This document shows positions 54,761 to 63,911 of a DNA stretch of 64,000 nt, one piece after another. The position numbers were made by a program, and so were the translations under genes. Every line of letters begins with the position of its first letter. Positions within the stretch are counted from its first letter, which is position 1. Under the pieces are notes generated by a model. It ran no database searches, was not told the origin of the DNA, and saw only the letters and a list, made by a program, of their open reading frames with translations. This DNA is from Pelagicoccus sp. SDUM812005 (lineage in GTDB: Bacteria; Verrucomicrobiota; Verrucomicrobiia; Opitutales; Opitutaceae), in NCBI RefSeq assembly GCF_031127875.1, contig NZ_JARXIA010000010.1, positions 154,097-218,096 of the forward strand, written 5' to 3'.

Positions 54761-55399
54761 ATGCCCAATTCCTTGATCCACATGCTGGTGAACCTCGCCG
54801 TCGCCCTTTTGATCGCGGCCCTCGTTTATAATCACTACAAAAGCCGGGTCGCGGCGCCGGGGGAACGTTACTCCACTTTCTGGCCGCGCTTCCTGTCGCC
54901 CTCGATCGACGGCGTAATCCTGTGGCCTGTCACCGCGCTGCTGCCCGTTATCGTTTTCGACTTGGCTCCCGCGGCGTACTCAGCGGTCAACATTGCCGTC
55001 ACCCTGTTTTTCTACGGCTACTCGATCTATTTCCACGGAACCTACGGAGGCACGATCGGTAAGCTCAAAACGGGGATTCGGGTAGTGGACGCCAAGACCG
55101 AGCAGCCCATCGGCATGCGTCAGGCCCTGCTGCGCGACATCGTTCCCCTGGCCTTGGCCCTTTTCTTGTATGCTTACGCTTTCTCGCAAGCAGGGATGGC
55201 CGACTTCGAGAGCTCGCCCTACGTCGCTTGGGTACCGGCTCTTTTCGGGTTTTGGTTCCTAGCGGAAATCGTAACCATGCTGACCAACGAAAAGCGCCGC
55301 GCCTTGCACGACTTCATAGCCGGCACAGTGGTGATCCGTCCCACTCCCGAAGAACTCGAGCTGAAGCAAGAGGAGCCTCGCTTCGAGCGCGCCTCCTAA
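54761..55399 (+). CDS. RDD family membrane protein
   Basis: 212 residues. The RDD pattern is recognisable as WPRFLSPSIDGVILWPVTAL, with KLKTGIRVVDAKTEQPIGMR and RRALHDFIAGTVVI further on. About four helices. RDD proteins are inner-membrane proteins of mostly unknown transport role. It begins 235 nt after the small membrane protein; a TTGACT-like sequence near 54580 may be a promoter. Confidence 0.85.
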   Translation: MPNSLIHMLVNLAVALLIAALVYNHYKSRVAAPGERYSTFWPRFLSPSIDGVILWPVTALLPVIVFDLAPAAYSAVNIAVTLFFYGYSIYFHGTYGGTIGKLKTGIRVVDAKTEQPIGMRQALLRDIVPLALALFLYAYAFSQAGMADFESSPYVAWVPALFGFWFLAEIVTMLTNEKRRALHDFIAGTVVIRPTPEELELKQEEPRFERAS

Positions 55400-55464
55400 C
55401 GACTCGCGATACAGGGCGAAAACGAAGCCGGAATGCGATTCCAGAAAACGAACCCCAGCAGGAA

Positions 55465-55770
55465 ATGAAACGCTATAAGGTTGCCTACGGCGGACTGCCC
55501 GAATTCGCGAAGACGATCGAAGCCGAGTCGCCGAAAATTGCGGCTTTGCGTTTCTTCAGCGAAAGGCCCTGCCGGAACACCATTTTCGTGGAATGCGGCT
55601 GGTTCTTCCAGGAGACCTATAGCTGCGAAGAATTGATCGCCGACATCGACGGCTTGGAGGTCGACGCCATTCCCTACGCGATCCGCAAGGAAGAGCCGCC
55701 CCGCAAGATCGGTTTGGTGGAGGAATTCCTCAACCATCTCGTAAAGGGGGAGTACCATTCCTGGAGGTAG
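55465..55770 (+). CDS. Hypothetical protein
   Basis: 101 residues from an ATG at 55465 (MKRYKVAYGGLPEFAKTIEA). It is compact and acidic-basic balanced, without helix-turn-helix or membrane segment. The ribosome site AGGA lies close to the start. No domain recognised. It follows the RDD gene by 65 nt. Two conserved-looking cysteine-aromatic positions (FVECGWFF, YSCEEL) may be structural. Confidence 0.6.
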   Translation: MKRYKVAYGGLPEFAKTIEAESPKIAALRFFSERPCRNTIFVECGWFFQETYSCEELIADIDGLEVDAIPYAIRKEEPPRKIGLVEEFLNHLVKGEYHSWR

Positions 55771-55852
55771 CCAAACTGCCGGTCAGGCTATATCATTTCG
55801 TCTGCTCTTCGCTATACAGCCTCCCCCCATAAGGGTTCGTCCACCAAAAGCG

Positions 55853-56089
55853 GTGGGATTGCCGTTTACGTGTAGGGCCGTCGCCGTGGGAGACGAGGCT
55901 CAAAGCTCGAAGGCTGCTTGCGACGTGCCGCAGATCCCTGCACTCGTATCCTTCATTGAGGCGTGGCGCGAACGCGCCCAGGAAACCCACGTATTCTTAA
56001 ATTACCTACATCGCATTGATCTCTTCGTCCTTACTCCAGACCAGTCGTTCTGGCGCCTTAGCGAAGGCAAGCTCAGCAAGGTCCAGTAA
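55853..56089 (+). CDS. Doubtful small ORF (78 aa)
   Basis: GTG start, no ribosome site, and no family recognised. The end (RIDLFVLTPDQSFWRLSEGK) looks protein-like, but the first part overlaps a minus-strand ORF of similar quality. It may be a gene remnant. Confidence 0.25.
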   Translation: MGLPFTCRAVAVGDEAQSSKAACDVPQIPALVSFIEAWRERAQETHVFLNYLHRIDLFVLTPDQSFWRLSEGKLSKVQ

Positions 56090-56326
56090 CGATCGCTGCG
56101 CAGCGGCGCCGCCAAACGCTGTAACCGGAACCTGGATACTAGGGAAATCGACTAGGTTTTACACTTCGCGCTAAATCGAACTTCGCACCCGTCAACTCGT
56201 CACGGAAAATGCGCTAAAACGTATCACCCAAGCGCTTATCTAAGCTTGAGAAACAAAGATTTGATTGCAGGGTAGAGCAACTTACTGGGAATACCGAACG
56301 AAGCTTCGTTATTAGCGACCTCTGGA

Positions 56327-56857
56327 ATGCCAACTGCTGGGCTGAAGCGAACCATCCTCATTACATTGACTACAGACGAAATATTCAAAGCTCATTTCGG
56401 AGACAAGGATCTAACCCTGCGAGGGGACAGAACGATTTGGCTGCGGGCCGACGGAGCGCATGTTCCCGTATTCACGGCGCCCGACGTCCGGATCATTGAG
56501 GACCTAGGAAAGGAAGATACCCAATCGCCGGGCAACATCGTCCGCTTCAGCTACCGCCTGTCCGAAATAGCGGATCCTTTCTGGCTAACTCTCTTCGCCT
56601 TCTTCCAACAATCCGGCTTTTCCGTTTTCATCAGCGAGGACCACACCTTGCAGGTGACGACTTTCGAAGGGCTGCACGCGAGCACCTTCGGCATCGCTAA
56701 GAACTGCATACGCCTTTCCAACAGCACCTACCGGCACTACGCCACGCGGGCACGGGCGCTCGCTTACGCCCAAGACGTAGGGCGCGGACTTTGCGAATTC
56801 GAACCGCAAGGCAGCCAAGACGCCAAAGCCGAAGGCAGCGGCGAAAAGCGCGCTTAG
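56327..56857 (+). CDS. Hypothetical protein
   Basis: 176 residues from the ATG at 56327 (MPTAGLKRTILITLTTDEIF). The body is mixed alpha/beta, with RFSYRLSEIADPFWLTLFAF, and has no signal peptide. No family recognised. The 236 nt before it hold nothing recognisable. The Lys/Glu/Ala-rich tail is low-complexity. Confidence 0.6.
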   Translation: MPTAGLKRTILITLTTDEIFKAHFGDKDLTLRGDRTIWLRADGAHVPVFTAPDVRIIEDLGKEDTQSPGNIVRFSYRLSEIADPFWLTLFAFFQQSGFSVFISEDHTLQVTTFEGLHASTFGIAKNCIRLSNSTYRHYATRARALAYAQDVGRGLCEFEPQGSQDAKAEGSGEKRA

Positions 56858-56922
56858 TCCGAAAGGCGCTGCGTATCCAAAAAACAATGCCTGCTAGCAG
56901 GCGAACCCCCTCCAGCTGGTCG

Positions 56923-57276
56923 CTACGGCAGCTCGATCGTTACGGAGTAGTCGCCCTTGAAAAAGCTGCCGCCGGGCTGCTTGTCGGAACCGTAGCTGAG
57001 CACGGTTACTGACTCGTCGCTAACGATATACTTGAAGGGCTCGCCCATGTGGTCCTGCAGCAGTTCCGCGGGCAATCCGAGCTCCGCCAGGTTCGCCGGA
57101 GCTCGCTTGTTGGCTTCGACGAAGGCGGCGATGTGTACCTCCAGTTTCTCCAAGCGTTGCAGCGAGACCTGCTTGGGGTTCTCTTGGTTTCCGAACAAAA
57201 CGAGCAGGGCGACGATCACGGAAAGGGCCAAAGCGATGGCCAGTCCGAATTTCAGTTTGGGAGAAAGGGAAGTCAT
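56923..57276 (-). CDS. GspG-like small membrane protein, prepilin signal absent
   Basis: 117 residues. One N-terminal helix (FGLAIALALSVIVALLVLFG) is followed by a C-terminal part (GEPFKYIVSDESVTVLSYGS, DKQPGG) like that of the GspG/major pseudopilin. The usual prepilin motif G/A-F-T-L-x-E is missing, so it would not be processed by a prepilin peptidase. It may be a derived or accessory pseudopilin. Confidence 0.6.
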   Translation of the reverse strand: MTSLSPKLKFGLAIALALSVIVALLVLFGNQENPKQVSLQRLEKLEVHIAAFVEANKRAPANLAELGLPAELLQDHMGEPFKYIVSDESVTVLSYGSDKQPGGSFFKGDYSVTIELP

Positions 57277-57439
57277 GGAGCCGCTATGCTCTCAAGGAAT
57301 CCGCCCTTCAAGCAAACGTTTAAAAAAGGCCGGAAGACGCGGCCCGAATGTGCCAGGTTGAAAAGGTTCTTTTCTCGACACGGGCAGCTCGGGCGGGGCG
57401 GGATCCGGGAATTCAACTCGAGTGGAGGCTTTTTGAAGC

Positions 57440-57910
57440 TTACTGCTTTTTCGCTCCGCAATGCGGGCAAAAGCGATGTTCGAGCTCGAGGAAAAAACCG
57501 CAGTTTGAGCAATCAGTTCCCTCGGAGTTCGGGAGGATTGGGGCTTGGGGTGAGGGTTCCGGTTTCCGGCCGCCAAATCGCTGCGGGGAACCGTCGCCTG
57601 ACCAGAATACATCGGTGAAGAGACTGGTTTTCACGGACGCGTATTGTCTTTCTCCGTCCGGATTCAAATAGCAAACCTCGTAGCTACGGGAACTGTCTTC
57701 GCCAAAGGAGCCTTTGCCGAAAGGGGCCCAAGTTGCCGAGACGAAGGTACAACCGCTGCTCTCAAGCTCCTCTCTAATTCGAGCGCGGTCCCACTTGCCG
57801 GCCACGATCCGCATGGCAATGGCGACCGCGATTATTGCCACTAACCCTAAGATGCCATGAGCGGCGCCTACCTCGTTCCCGAAGATATAGAAGGTACTGA
57901 ATACGATCAT
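57440..57910 (-). CDS. Membrane protein with C-terminal zinc ribbon
   Basis: 156 residues. One or two N-terminal helices (GAAHGILGLVAIIAVAIAMR) are followed by a polar region, and the C-terminus has CSNCGFFLELEHRFCPHCG, a two-CxxC zinc ribbon. Its start lies 4 nt after the stop of the upstream propeller gene at 57915, so the two are likely cotranscribed. Function unknown. Confidence 0.7.
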   Translation of the reverse strand: MIVFSTFYIFGNEVGAAHGILGLVAIIAVAIAMRIVAGKWDRARIREELESSGCTFVSATWAPFGKGSFGEDSSRSYEVCYLNPDGERQYASVKTSLFTDVFWSGDGSPQRFGGRKPEPSPQAPILPNSEGTDCSNCGFFLELEHRFCPHCGAKKQ

Positions 57911-57914
57911 GCCA

Positions 57915-60410
57915 CTACGGATTTGTTAACGCTTGGGATTCCGTCGGACTTGGATCGCTTTCGAACACGCGGAAGAATCCCGCGTCTTGCTTGGCGAACC
58001 AGAGCTTTACTGCGTCCTGGTCTGGGGTGGTCGTCCACGTTCCTAGATCTTTGGAATACTGTATCCAATATGTCCTGTCAGACGCCTTTTCGAAATTTAG
58101 GACGCTTTCGGAATTTGCGGTGAGGTTTAACGTCAGAGGGACCTGTCGCGCCGCGCCTTGTTGCAGCTCGTAGAGGTCGCCGTACTCGTCCGCAAATCGA
58201 TACGCTCCATCTGGAGACGGCGCGGACAAGTCGTATATCCCGTTGTCCCAGTCCGCCGAGTAGAGAGGCTCTATAAAGGCAGGAAGCGAAAGCGCTCCGG
58301 TATCTACGTTAATCGATCTAACCGTACCGTTGCGACGCCCCAGCACTAAACTATTCTCACTGGGGTGAACTCGCATTTGGGTGAAGGGGTACTCTTCCGC
58401 CGCGTTGTTGATTGGGATCTCCCTGTCGAGCATCGAACCGCTTGCTATATCAAAGATGCGGATGCTTTGCGCGTTGAAATCCCCGCCCTTGGGGCTGACC
58501 AGGACATAGAGCTGTTCTCCATCAGGCGAGAACGCGAGGGCGTTCGACATCGAAAACCCTTCCGCGAAGGAGATCTCGACCCGCGCCTCCGTACTCGGAG
58601 TTGCGATCAGAATTGCGTCACGGCTGGGATCGTAAAGAGCACAGCGCTTCGCTTCCTTGTCGATCGCGTATCGCGCGTAAAACTCCGATCCGAGCGAGAG
58701 CCAAGATTCCGTCTCCAAATCGCAAATACCGCGGTAGTGGGCAGCCAACCATTTGCCGCCGCCATGCAGGCTGATCGGATAGATGCCCAGGCTAAGATTG
58801 CCGATCCATTGGTCCTCCCGTTCGTCGAAGGGGTGGGTGATGTAGAAGGCTGTGTCGCGCTGAAAAGCGACCGACCCGGATTGCACGTCGATAGCAGCGT
58901 ATTCGACTCCCGTCGTGGATGGCAGTTGCAGCCAGCGATTCGGGGCCGAAGCGTCGTCAGGTTCAATTCTCACCCGGCCCGTTTCGAAAACCGTGACCCA
59001 ACACTTTTCCCCAGCGACGTACCGCGACGCAATGGCCTTGCCCACGAACGCGGCGCCATCTTCGACCGTCTCGCCCGTCAGCAAATCGAAGGCCTCGAAT
59101 CCTTGCACGGTGGAAAGGTAGAAGCGGGTGCCCGACGGCGAGAGCTTCAAGGTTCGCGTAAACCCAACGACGAAAGTCGAGCCGTTGCCAGGCGGATAAA
59201 AAATGTCAGGATCCCGCTTGAGCTTGGTGTAGACCGACTGGTTGGTCTCGGTATCGATCAAGACCATCAAGTCGTCGGCAGCGGCGTCGAGCACCAGGGC
59301 GAGTAGGTAGCGATCGTCGGCCGACGGAACCAGCGTGGTAAAGGGCGCGTTCGAATAGGACAACTCTCGGGCAAGGGACTTGCTTTGCACGTTCCAGGCC
59401 TCGATTCGCCCATTTTCGACGATTCGGAAAACGATTTCCCCGCTCGGCGAAAGGGCGGGGTCTTGGATTCTCAGAAAGGGGTAGGGACTGTTTTGCAACT
59501 CATCGCTAGTAGCGATTCGCTTGCCCGTTCGAGCCTCGAACACAGCCCAAGCCAAATTGCCTCGGCTACTGCTATAGTTATGCAGTAAAACGCGATCGGC
59601 ATCGGCTGATGTTTTTGGGGAGCCGCTCATGGAATTGAATCCCCAGGTGAGTTCCGGAAGCGCGGATAAGCTTTGGCTTGGCTCATGGAACAGCAAGGTT
59701 CCGGATTGCCCTGCCAAGGGAACCACGGGAGTATTAAATTCAGTCAGGTAGTTTCTTTCCCGTCTGACCTTAAATCCGCTCAAGTCGCAGCGATCCACCT
59801 CCGCCAGAGTCAGCGTATCGAAGGCGATCGCGGTATGGAACGCGTTTTCGCTTCGCTCGGAGAGCAATTCAATGAGGGTTCGCGAGTCCTGGGAAAGCCG
59901 CCAACGAGGACTTCCGCCCGGGGTGCGCCGCCAGACCCGTTCGCCTGAATCGACGCGATAGAGTTCAAGGGTTAGTTCCAAGCTGTCGGGATCGTTCGTG
60001 CGCTTGAGAACGTACTGTCCCTCCGAGACAAAGAAGGCTTCAGGCTCGTGGGAAACCTCGTCCTCTAGACTCATTAGCAAGTCTCCGACCTTGTTCCGTA
60101 CTTCCACCGTAAACCAGTCTCGGCCCGTGATGGGATCGTAGTTTTCCTGCCGATACAGAGCGAGGCCGGACTTGAGGTCAAAGTCGAGAAAGCTGCCAAA
60201 AGCGTCACCGCTGGCTAACTGAGTATCCGTATCCAAATCCCAAACACCGCTCAACGTGCGTATAACCGTATCCGAATAGAACTCTTGGATATGGGGCCTC
60301 CGCGCTCGTTCCAGCGACTTCAATACAGAGGCATCCCTAACGGGACTAGCCTGCAGGAAAGAGGCGACGGCTAATGCAACGGCGGTAACAACTAAAGAGC
60401 GAGGATTCAC
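57915..60410 (-). CDS. Large secreted beta-propeller (WD40-like) protein
   Basis: 831 residues from a GTG at 60410; signal peptide LVVTAVALAVASFLQA. The body has repeated WD40/PQQ-like blades (e.g. LALSPSGEIVFR-type and LAFSPDGEQLYVLVSPKGGD segments). The last 75 residues (LNLTANSESVLNFEKASDRT, then YWIQYSKDLGTWT and FFRVF) form the short beta-sandwich that follows many Verrucomicrobia secreted proteins. No enzymatic motif. A sensor or adhesion role is possible. Operon with the zinc-ribbon gene. Confidence 0.75.
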   Translation of the reverse strand: MNPRSLVVTAVALAVASFLQASPVRDASVLKSLERARRPHIQEFYSDTVIRTLSGVWDLDTDTQLASGDAFGSFLDFDLKSGLALYRQENYDPITGRDWFTVEVRNKVGDLLMSLEDEVSHEPEAFFVSEGQYVLKRTNDPDSLELTLELYRVDSGERVWRRTPGGSPRWRLSQDSRTLIELLSERSENAFHTAIAFDTLTLAEVDRCDLSGFKVRRERNYLTEFNTPVVPLAGQSGTLLFHEPSQSLSALPELTWGFNSMSGSPKTSADADRVLLHNYSSSRGNLAWAVFEARTGKRIATSDELQNSPYPFLRIQDPALSPSGEIVFRIVENGRIEAWNVQSKSLARELSYSNAPFTTLVPSADDRYLLALVLDAAADDLMVLIDTETNQSVYTKLKRDPDIFYPPGNGSTFVVGFTRTLKLSPSGTRFYLSTVQGFEAFDLLTGETVEDGAAFVGKAIASRYVAGEKCWVTVFETGRVRIEPDDASAPNRWLQLPSTTGVEYAAIDVQSGSVAFQRDTAFYITHPFDEREDQWIGNLSLGIYPISLHGGGKWLAAHYRGICDLETESWLSLGSEFYARYAIDKEAKRCALYDPSRDAILIATPSTEARVEISFAEGFSMSNALAFSPDGEQLYVLVSPKGGDFNAQSIRIFDIASGSMLDREIPINNAAEEYPFTQMRVHPSENSLVLGRRNGTVRSINVDTGALSLPAFIEPLYSADWDNGIYDLSAPSPDGAYRFADEYGDLYELQQGAARQVPLTLNLTANSESVLNFEKASDRTYWIQYSKDLGTWTTTPDQDAVKLWFAKQDAGFFRVFESDPSPTESQALTNP

Positions 60411-60488
60411 GAAAAAGAGCGGAGACTTGAGGTTCTTGCGCGGATAGACTGGCCTTTAAGGGCGAGCTTCGAAACCCGTATCGAGGTC

Positions 60489-61220
60489 CTACTTGCCGCG
60501 CAGGCGGACGGAGAAGACGGAGCCGCTGCCGTTTTCCGATTTGTTGACTTCGAAGGTGTCGATGGCGGCGAAGAGCTCGCTGAGCTTGGAGAAGCCGTAG
60601 TTGCGGGAGTCGAAGGAACCTTGGTTCTGGATGTGCTGGCCCACGTGGCCGAGCCGGGCCCAGCCGTCCTCGTCGGCCGTGGCGTTTACCGCCGTGCGCA
60701 GCAGGTTCATGAGCTTGCGGTCGCTTTTGAGCTTTTGCGTGGGGCCGCTCTTGTCGGCCTGCTTCACCTTGGCCTTCTTTTCGTCGTCGAGGTAGAGGAA
60801 GCGCGTGCAGCTAGCCACGAAGGGGTCGGGCGTCTTGGCGTCGCCAAATCCGACCACTTGCTTCCCGTCGGCGCGCAGGCGCAGCACGAGCGGGGTGAAG
60901 TCGCAGTCGGAGGACACCAGGCAGAAGGTGCCGACGTCCTTGGTGTAGAGAATGTCCATGGCCTCGATGAGCAAGGCCATGTCGGAGGCGTTCTTGCCCT
61001 TGATGAGGTCGAAGTGCTGGATGGGCTGGATCGCGTACTCGTGCAGCACCTTTTCCCACCCCCGCAGGGCCGGCTTGGTCCAGTTTCCGTAAGCTCGCCG
61101 AATGCTCACGCTGCCGTAGCTGGCGAGCTCCGCGATGATGAAGTCGATCTTCGAGGCCGGCGCGTTGTCGGCGTCGATGAGGAGGGCAATGTTGTCCGTA
61201 GCGGTTACGTTGCTAGCCAT
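60489..61220 (-). CDS. NYN-domain putative RNase with LOTUS/OST-HTH domain
   Basis: 243 residues. NIALLIDADNAPASKIDFII opens the NYN (PIN-like) nuclease domain; ALLIEAMDILY, FCLVSSDCDFTPLVLRL and VVGFGDAKTPDPFV carry the acidic active-site positions. Residues about 170-240 form an OST-HTH/LOTUS RNA-binding domain (LLRTAVNATADEDGWARLGH, then YGFSKLSELF). The combination predicts an RNA-targeting role in RNA turnover. It is a single gene 79 nt upstream of (minus strand) the propeller gene. Confidence 0.88.
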   Translation of the reverse strand: MASNVTATDNIALLIDADNAPASKIDFIIAELASYGSVSIRRAYGNWTKPALRGWEKVLHEYAIQPIQHFDLIKGKNASDMALLIEAMDILYTKDVGTFCLVSSDCDFTPLVLRLRADGKQVVGFGDAKTPDPFVASCTRFLYLDDEKKAKVKQADKSGPTQKLKSDRKLMNLLRTAVNATADEDGWARLGHVGQHIQNQGSFDSRNYGFSKLSELFAAIDTFEVNKSENGSGSVFSVRLRGK

Positions 61221-61526
61221 AATAATAGTGTCAGGATGTTGTTTGGGTTAGGCTTTGATAGTGGCGGCCAGGTCGGGCGATTCTAAAGTTGGTCTAGCGT
61301 GGGTTTCCGTATTCGAAATCGCAGTACAGGCCACGGTCGCAGCGGCAGGGCGGGAGTCCGGCAGGATCAAGCGAGATGAAATAGGAGATGAGAGACGGGG
61401 CATGGATACAAGGATGGGATCGACAGGAAATGCCGAGATGAATACGTACGGCTGTTAGTTGAGGCAAGGCTATTGGCAGGAAATACTTAGCCTGATCGTG
61501 CCTAGAGTCTCGATCGGGTTGAACTT
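61221..61526. other. 306-nt intergenic gap upstream of the NYN gene
   Basis: No gene, RNA or repeat recognised here; it probably holds the NYN gene promoter. Confidence 0.6.
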
Positions 61527-61800
61527 TTTTTGCCCGCAGATTACGCAGATTGGTGGGATATTGGGGAGTAGGGCGATGGCCGGTAAGCAGGCGTGGAGCC
61601 CTCATCTTTATCGGAACGCATCATGGTCCTCGCCCGAAGCTCAGCGGAGGAATCTTCGCCGCGTAGCGGGTCAAGCGCAGCGTTGTTAATACGAACCTCT
61701 AAGCTAAAAGGTGTTAGGTGTTAGTTGTATTAAGAACGCTCGTATCTCGCTGGACCGCCTGTGGCACCAGGATCCATTCGCTGCGCTTCGGGCGAGGACT
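61527..61800 (+). repeat. Direct repeat X: conserved 54-bp leader plus MITE-like element
   Basis: The first 54 bp (61527-61580, with GCCCGCAGATTACGCAGATT and ATTGGGGAGTAGGGCGATGG) recur at 62391-62443 with one mismatch and a one-base difference in length. The following element at 61625-61800 begins GGTCCTCGCCCGAAGC and ends GCTTCGGGCGAGGACT, an inverted terminal repeat of 15/16. Its interior (CGCCGCGTAGCGGGTCAAGC, then GTTGTTAATACGAACCTCTA) is shared with copy Y. Non-coding. Confidence 0.85.
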
Positions 61801-61899
61801 GGTTCGGGCGGTCGGAGGGAGTCAGGTCGTTACGGGTTGAGCTTTGGGGAAAGCTGGCTCTTGATAGCAGGCGGCCCTGACTGGTGGGCCCTATTTCCT

Positions 61900-62349
61900 A
61901 TGAATGCCTATGGAGCGTTAATCGTTTTGCACTTGCTGGGAGCCTGCGTTTGGGCGGGCTGGCACTTCGTGCTGGCGGGCTCGCTGATGCCGCAGTTGCT
62001 GAAGGAGGGCGATGGTCTCCTTTGGGATCGGATCGAATCGGTTTACCGCAACCTCGGGCTCCCGGCCTTCGCCGTGCAGGCCTTGACCGGTTTCGCGCTC
62101 GCTTACGCGCACACCCCGGACATCGGACTCTGGTTCGATCTCGAGAACCCCATGGGCCGCTTAATCGGTCTCAAGGTGCTCCTCTTCGCGGCGAGCTTCG
62201 CCGTCCTGCTGGACGCGATGCTGCGCCTCGCGCCGCAAGTCGAGACGCGCGGACCGGGCCGCCTGAAGTGGCATCTTTGGGCCATCACGCTGCTCGCAGT
62301 CCTGCAGATCTTCGTTGGCGCCTCCTTTCGTATCGGTTGGCTCTATTGA
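61900..62349 (+). CDS. CopD-like small integral membrane protein
   Basis: 149 residues from the ATG at 61900 (MNAYGALIVLHLLGACVWAG). Four helices with conserved His (LHLLGACVWAGWH, KWHLWAITLLAVLQI) resemble the CopD/DUF2269-like family of haem- or copper-associated membrane proteins. It sits alone between direct repeats X and Y, each about 250 bp. The upstream in-frame part to 61711 is repeat sequence and not part of the gene. Confidence 0.75.
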   Translation: MNAYGALIVLHLLGACVWAGWHFVLAGSLMPQLLKEGDGLLWDRIESVYRNLGLPAFAVQALTGFALAYAHTPDIGLWFDLENPMGRLIGLKVLLFAASFAVLLDAMLRLAPQVETRGPGRLKWHLWAITLLAVLQIFVGASFRIGWLY

Positions 62350-62390
62350 TCAGCTTCGCATCGCGTGCATGGAGCTGGACGCGGTGCGTG

Positions 62391-62640
62391 TTTTGCCCGC
62401 AGATTACGTAGATTGGTGGGATATTGGGGAGTAGGGCGATGGCGGGGGAACAGCATTGTCAGACTTCATCATGGTCCTCGCCCGGATCGCAGCGGAGGGA
62501 TCTTCGCCGCGTAGCGGGTCAAGCGCAGCGTTGTTAATACGAACCTCTAAGTTAATAGGTCTTTATTTTTTAACATCGCTCGTGCCTCGCTGGATCGCCT
62601 GCGGCGCCAGGATCCCTTCGCTGCGCTCCGGGCGAGGACT
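62391..62640 (+). repeat. Direct repeat Y: second copy of the leader plus MITE-like element
   Basis: Leader at 62391-62443 and element at 62473-62640, with inverted ends GGTCCTCGCCCGGA and TCCGGGCGAGGACT. It differs from X mainly between 62550 and 62580, where X has GGTGTTAGGTGTTAG. The end lies 30 nt from the stop of the dehydrogenase gene. Confidence 0.85.
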
Positions 62641-62670
62641 GGCTTGGTTGAGGCTCGCTTGTTAGCCCAT

Positions 62671-63663
62671 CTAAGGGAGGGCGACCTCGTTTTCCGAGCT
62701 GCCGGTGGATTCTAGCTGGCTGAGGTTGGCGAGGGTGACGCGGGCGATCTGCGTGAGGGCGGTATCGGTGAAGAAGGCTTGATGCCCCGTCACTAGCACG
62801 TTCGGAAAGGTGAGCAGGCGGGCAAAGACGTCGTCTTGCATCACGAACGCGGACTGATCTTCGAAAAACATCGACTCTTCCTCTTCGTAGACGTCGATCG
62901 CCAGGTTCCCGATGTGGCCGGTCTTGAGCCCTTGGATCACGTCTGAGGTATCGATCAGTCCGCCGCGGCTTGTATTCACGATCGTCACACCCTTCTTCAT
63001 CTTGGCGATGGCTGCAGCATCGATGATGTGATGCGTCTCCTTGAGCAAGGGACAGTGCAAGCTGATGACGTCGGAACGAGCGAAGAGCGTATCCAAATCC
63101 ACATACGCGGCGCCCTTGGCCTTGAGGCTCTCGTTTTCGTACTTGTCGTGACAAAGAAGCTGGCAACCAAAGCCCTGGAAAAGTTCGGTGGCGATGCTCC
63201 CGATCTTTCCCGTTCCGATGATCCCGACGGTCAGTCCGTGCAGGTCGAAGCCGACTAGGCCTTCCAACGAAAAATTGCCTTCGCGAACGCGATTGTAGGA
63301 GCGGTGGATACGGCGATTGAGGGTGAGCAGCAGGGCGAGGGTGTGTTCCGCTACCGCATGCGGGGAATAGGCGGGAACCCGCACGACCTTGATCCCCAGC
63401 TCCTGGGCGGCGGGCAAATCAACGTTGTTGTAGCCGGCGCAGCGCAGGGCCACGTACTCGATCCCGCGAGCCTTGAGGCCTTGCAGGGTCTTGCGGTCGA
63501 CCTGGTCGTTGACGAAGACGCAAACCGCTTGAGCTCCCTCCGCCAGGGCTACGGAACGCGGAGCCAGCTTCGTCTCGAAAAACGAGAGCTCGTGACTGCC
63601 GTCGTTGTTTTCCTTAAAGAAGGATTCGTCGTAGCGCTTGCTGCTAAAGAAGGCGACTTTCAT
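62671..63663 (-). CDS. ldhA: D-2-hydroxyacid dehydrogenase, D-lactate dehydrogenase type
   Basis: 330 residues. The NAD-binding GIIGTGKIGS motif is preceded by NRRIHRSYNRVREGNFSLEG. Catalytic Arg, Glu and His positions are seen in NTSRGGLIDT, AIDVYEEEE and TGHQAFFTDTA. Length and motifs match LdhA of Gram-negative bacteria, which reduces pyruvate to D-lactate. It is a single gene facing the repeats. Confidence 0.92.
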   Translation of the reverse strand: MKVAFFSSKRYDESFFKENNDGSHELSFFETKLAPRSVALAEGAQAVCVFVNDQVDRKTLQGLKARGIEYVALRCAGYNNVDLPAAQELGIKVVRVPAYSPHAVAEHTLALLLTLNRRIHRSYNRVREGNFSLEGLVGFDLHGLTVGIIGTGKIGSIATELFQGFGCQLLCHDKYENESLKAKGAAYVDLDTLFARSDVISLHCPLLKETHHIIDAAAIAKMKKGVTIVNTSRGGLIDTSDVIQGLKTGHIGNLAIDVYEEEESMFFEDQSAFVMQDDVFARLLTFPNVLVTGHQAFFTDTALTQIARVTLANLSQLESTGSSENEVALP

Positions 63664-63797
63664 TGGGACGAGCTAAAGCCGAAGCCGCGCAGCTTTCAAC
63701 GTCTAAGCGGACCGTGGCGATTGTAACCACCCGAGCAGACGTTCGCTCGAGGTCGCCGCAGAGGGCGCTTCCGCCGCACTCGTTTGGTAAAATAGCT

Positions 63798-63875
63798 CGT
63801 AGGGTCGGCGCTTGCCGCCGCACCGCACCGGTTTGATCTCGCTTCTGCGGTACGGCGACGAGCGCCGACCCTACG
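63798..63875 (+). repeat. Long hairpin repeat (REP/BIME-like)
   Basis: 78 bp. The outer arms CGTAGGGTCGGCGCT and AGCGCCGACCCTACG are perfectly inverted. The inner parts (TGCCGCCGCACCGCA and TGCGGTACGGCGACG) continue the pairing with a few mismatches, so the transcript would form one long stem. No coding frame. Confidence 0.85.
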
Positions 63876-63911
63876 AATTAGCCGCTCTAAAGCGCGAGGC
63901 GTTCATAGAGC

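Noticed and set aside
58065..58085. TCCTGTCAGACG, resembling the locus operator
   Set aside because: Inside the coding region of the propeller protein, only half matching and not near a promoter; treated as chance.
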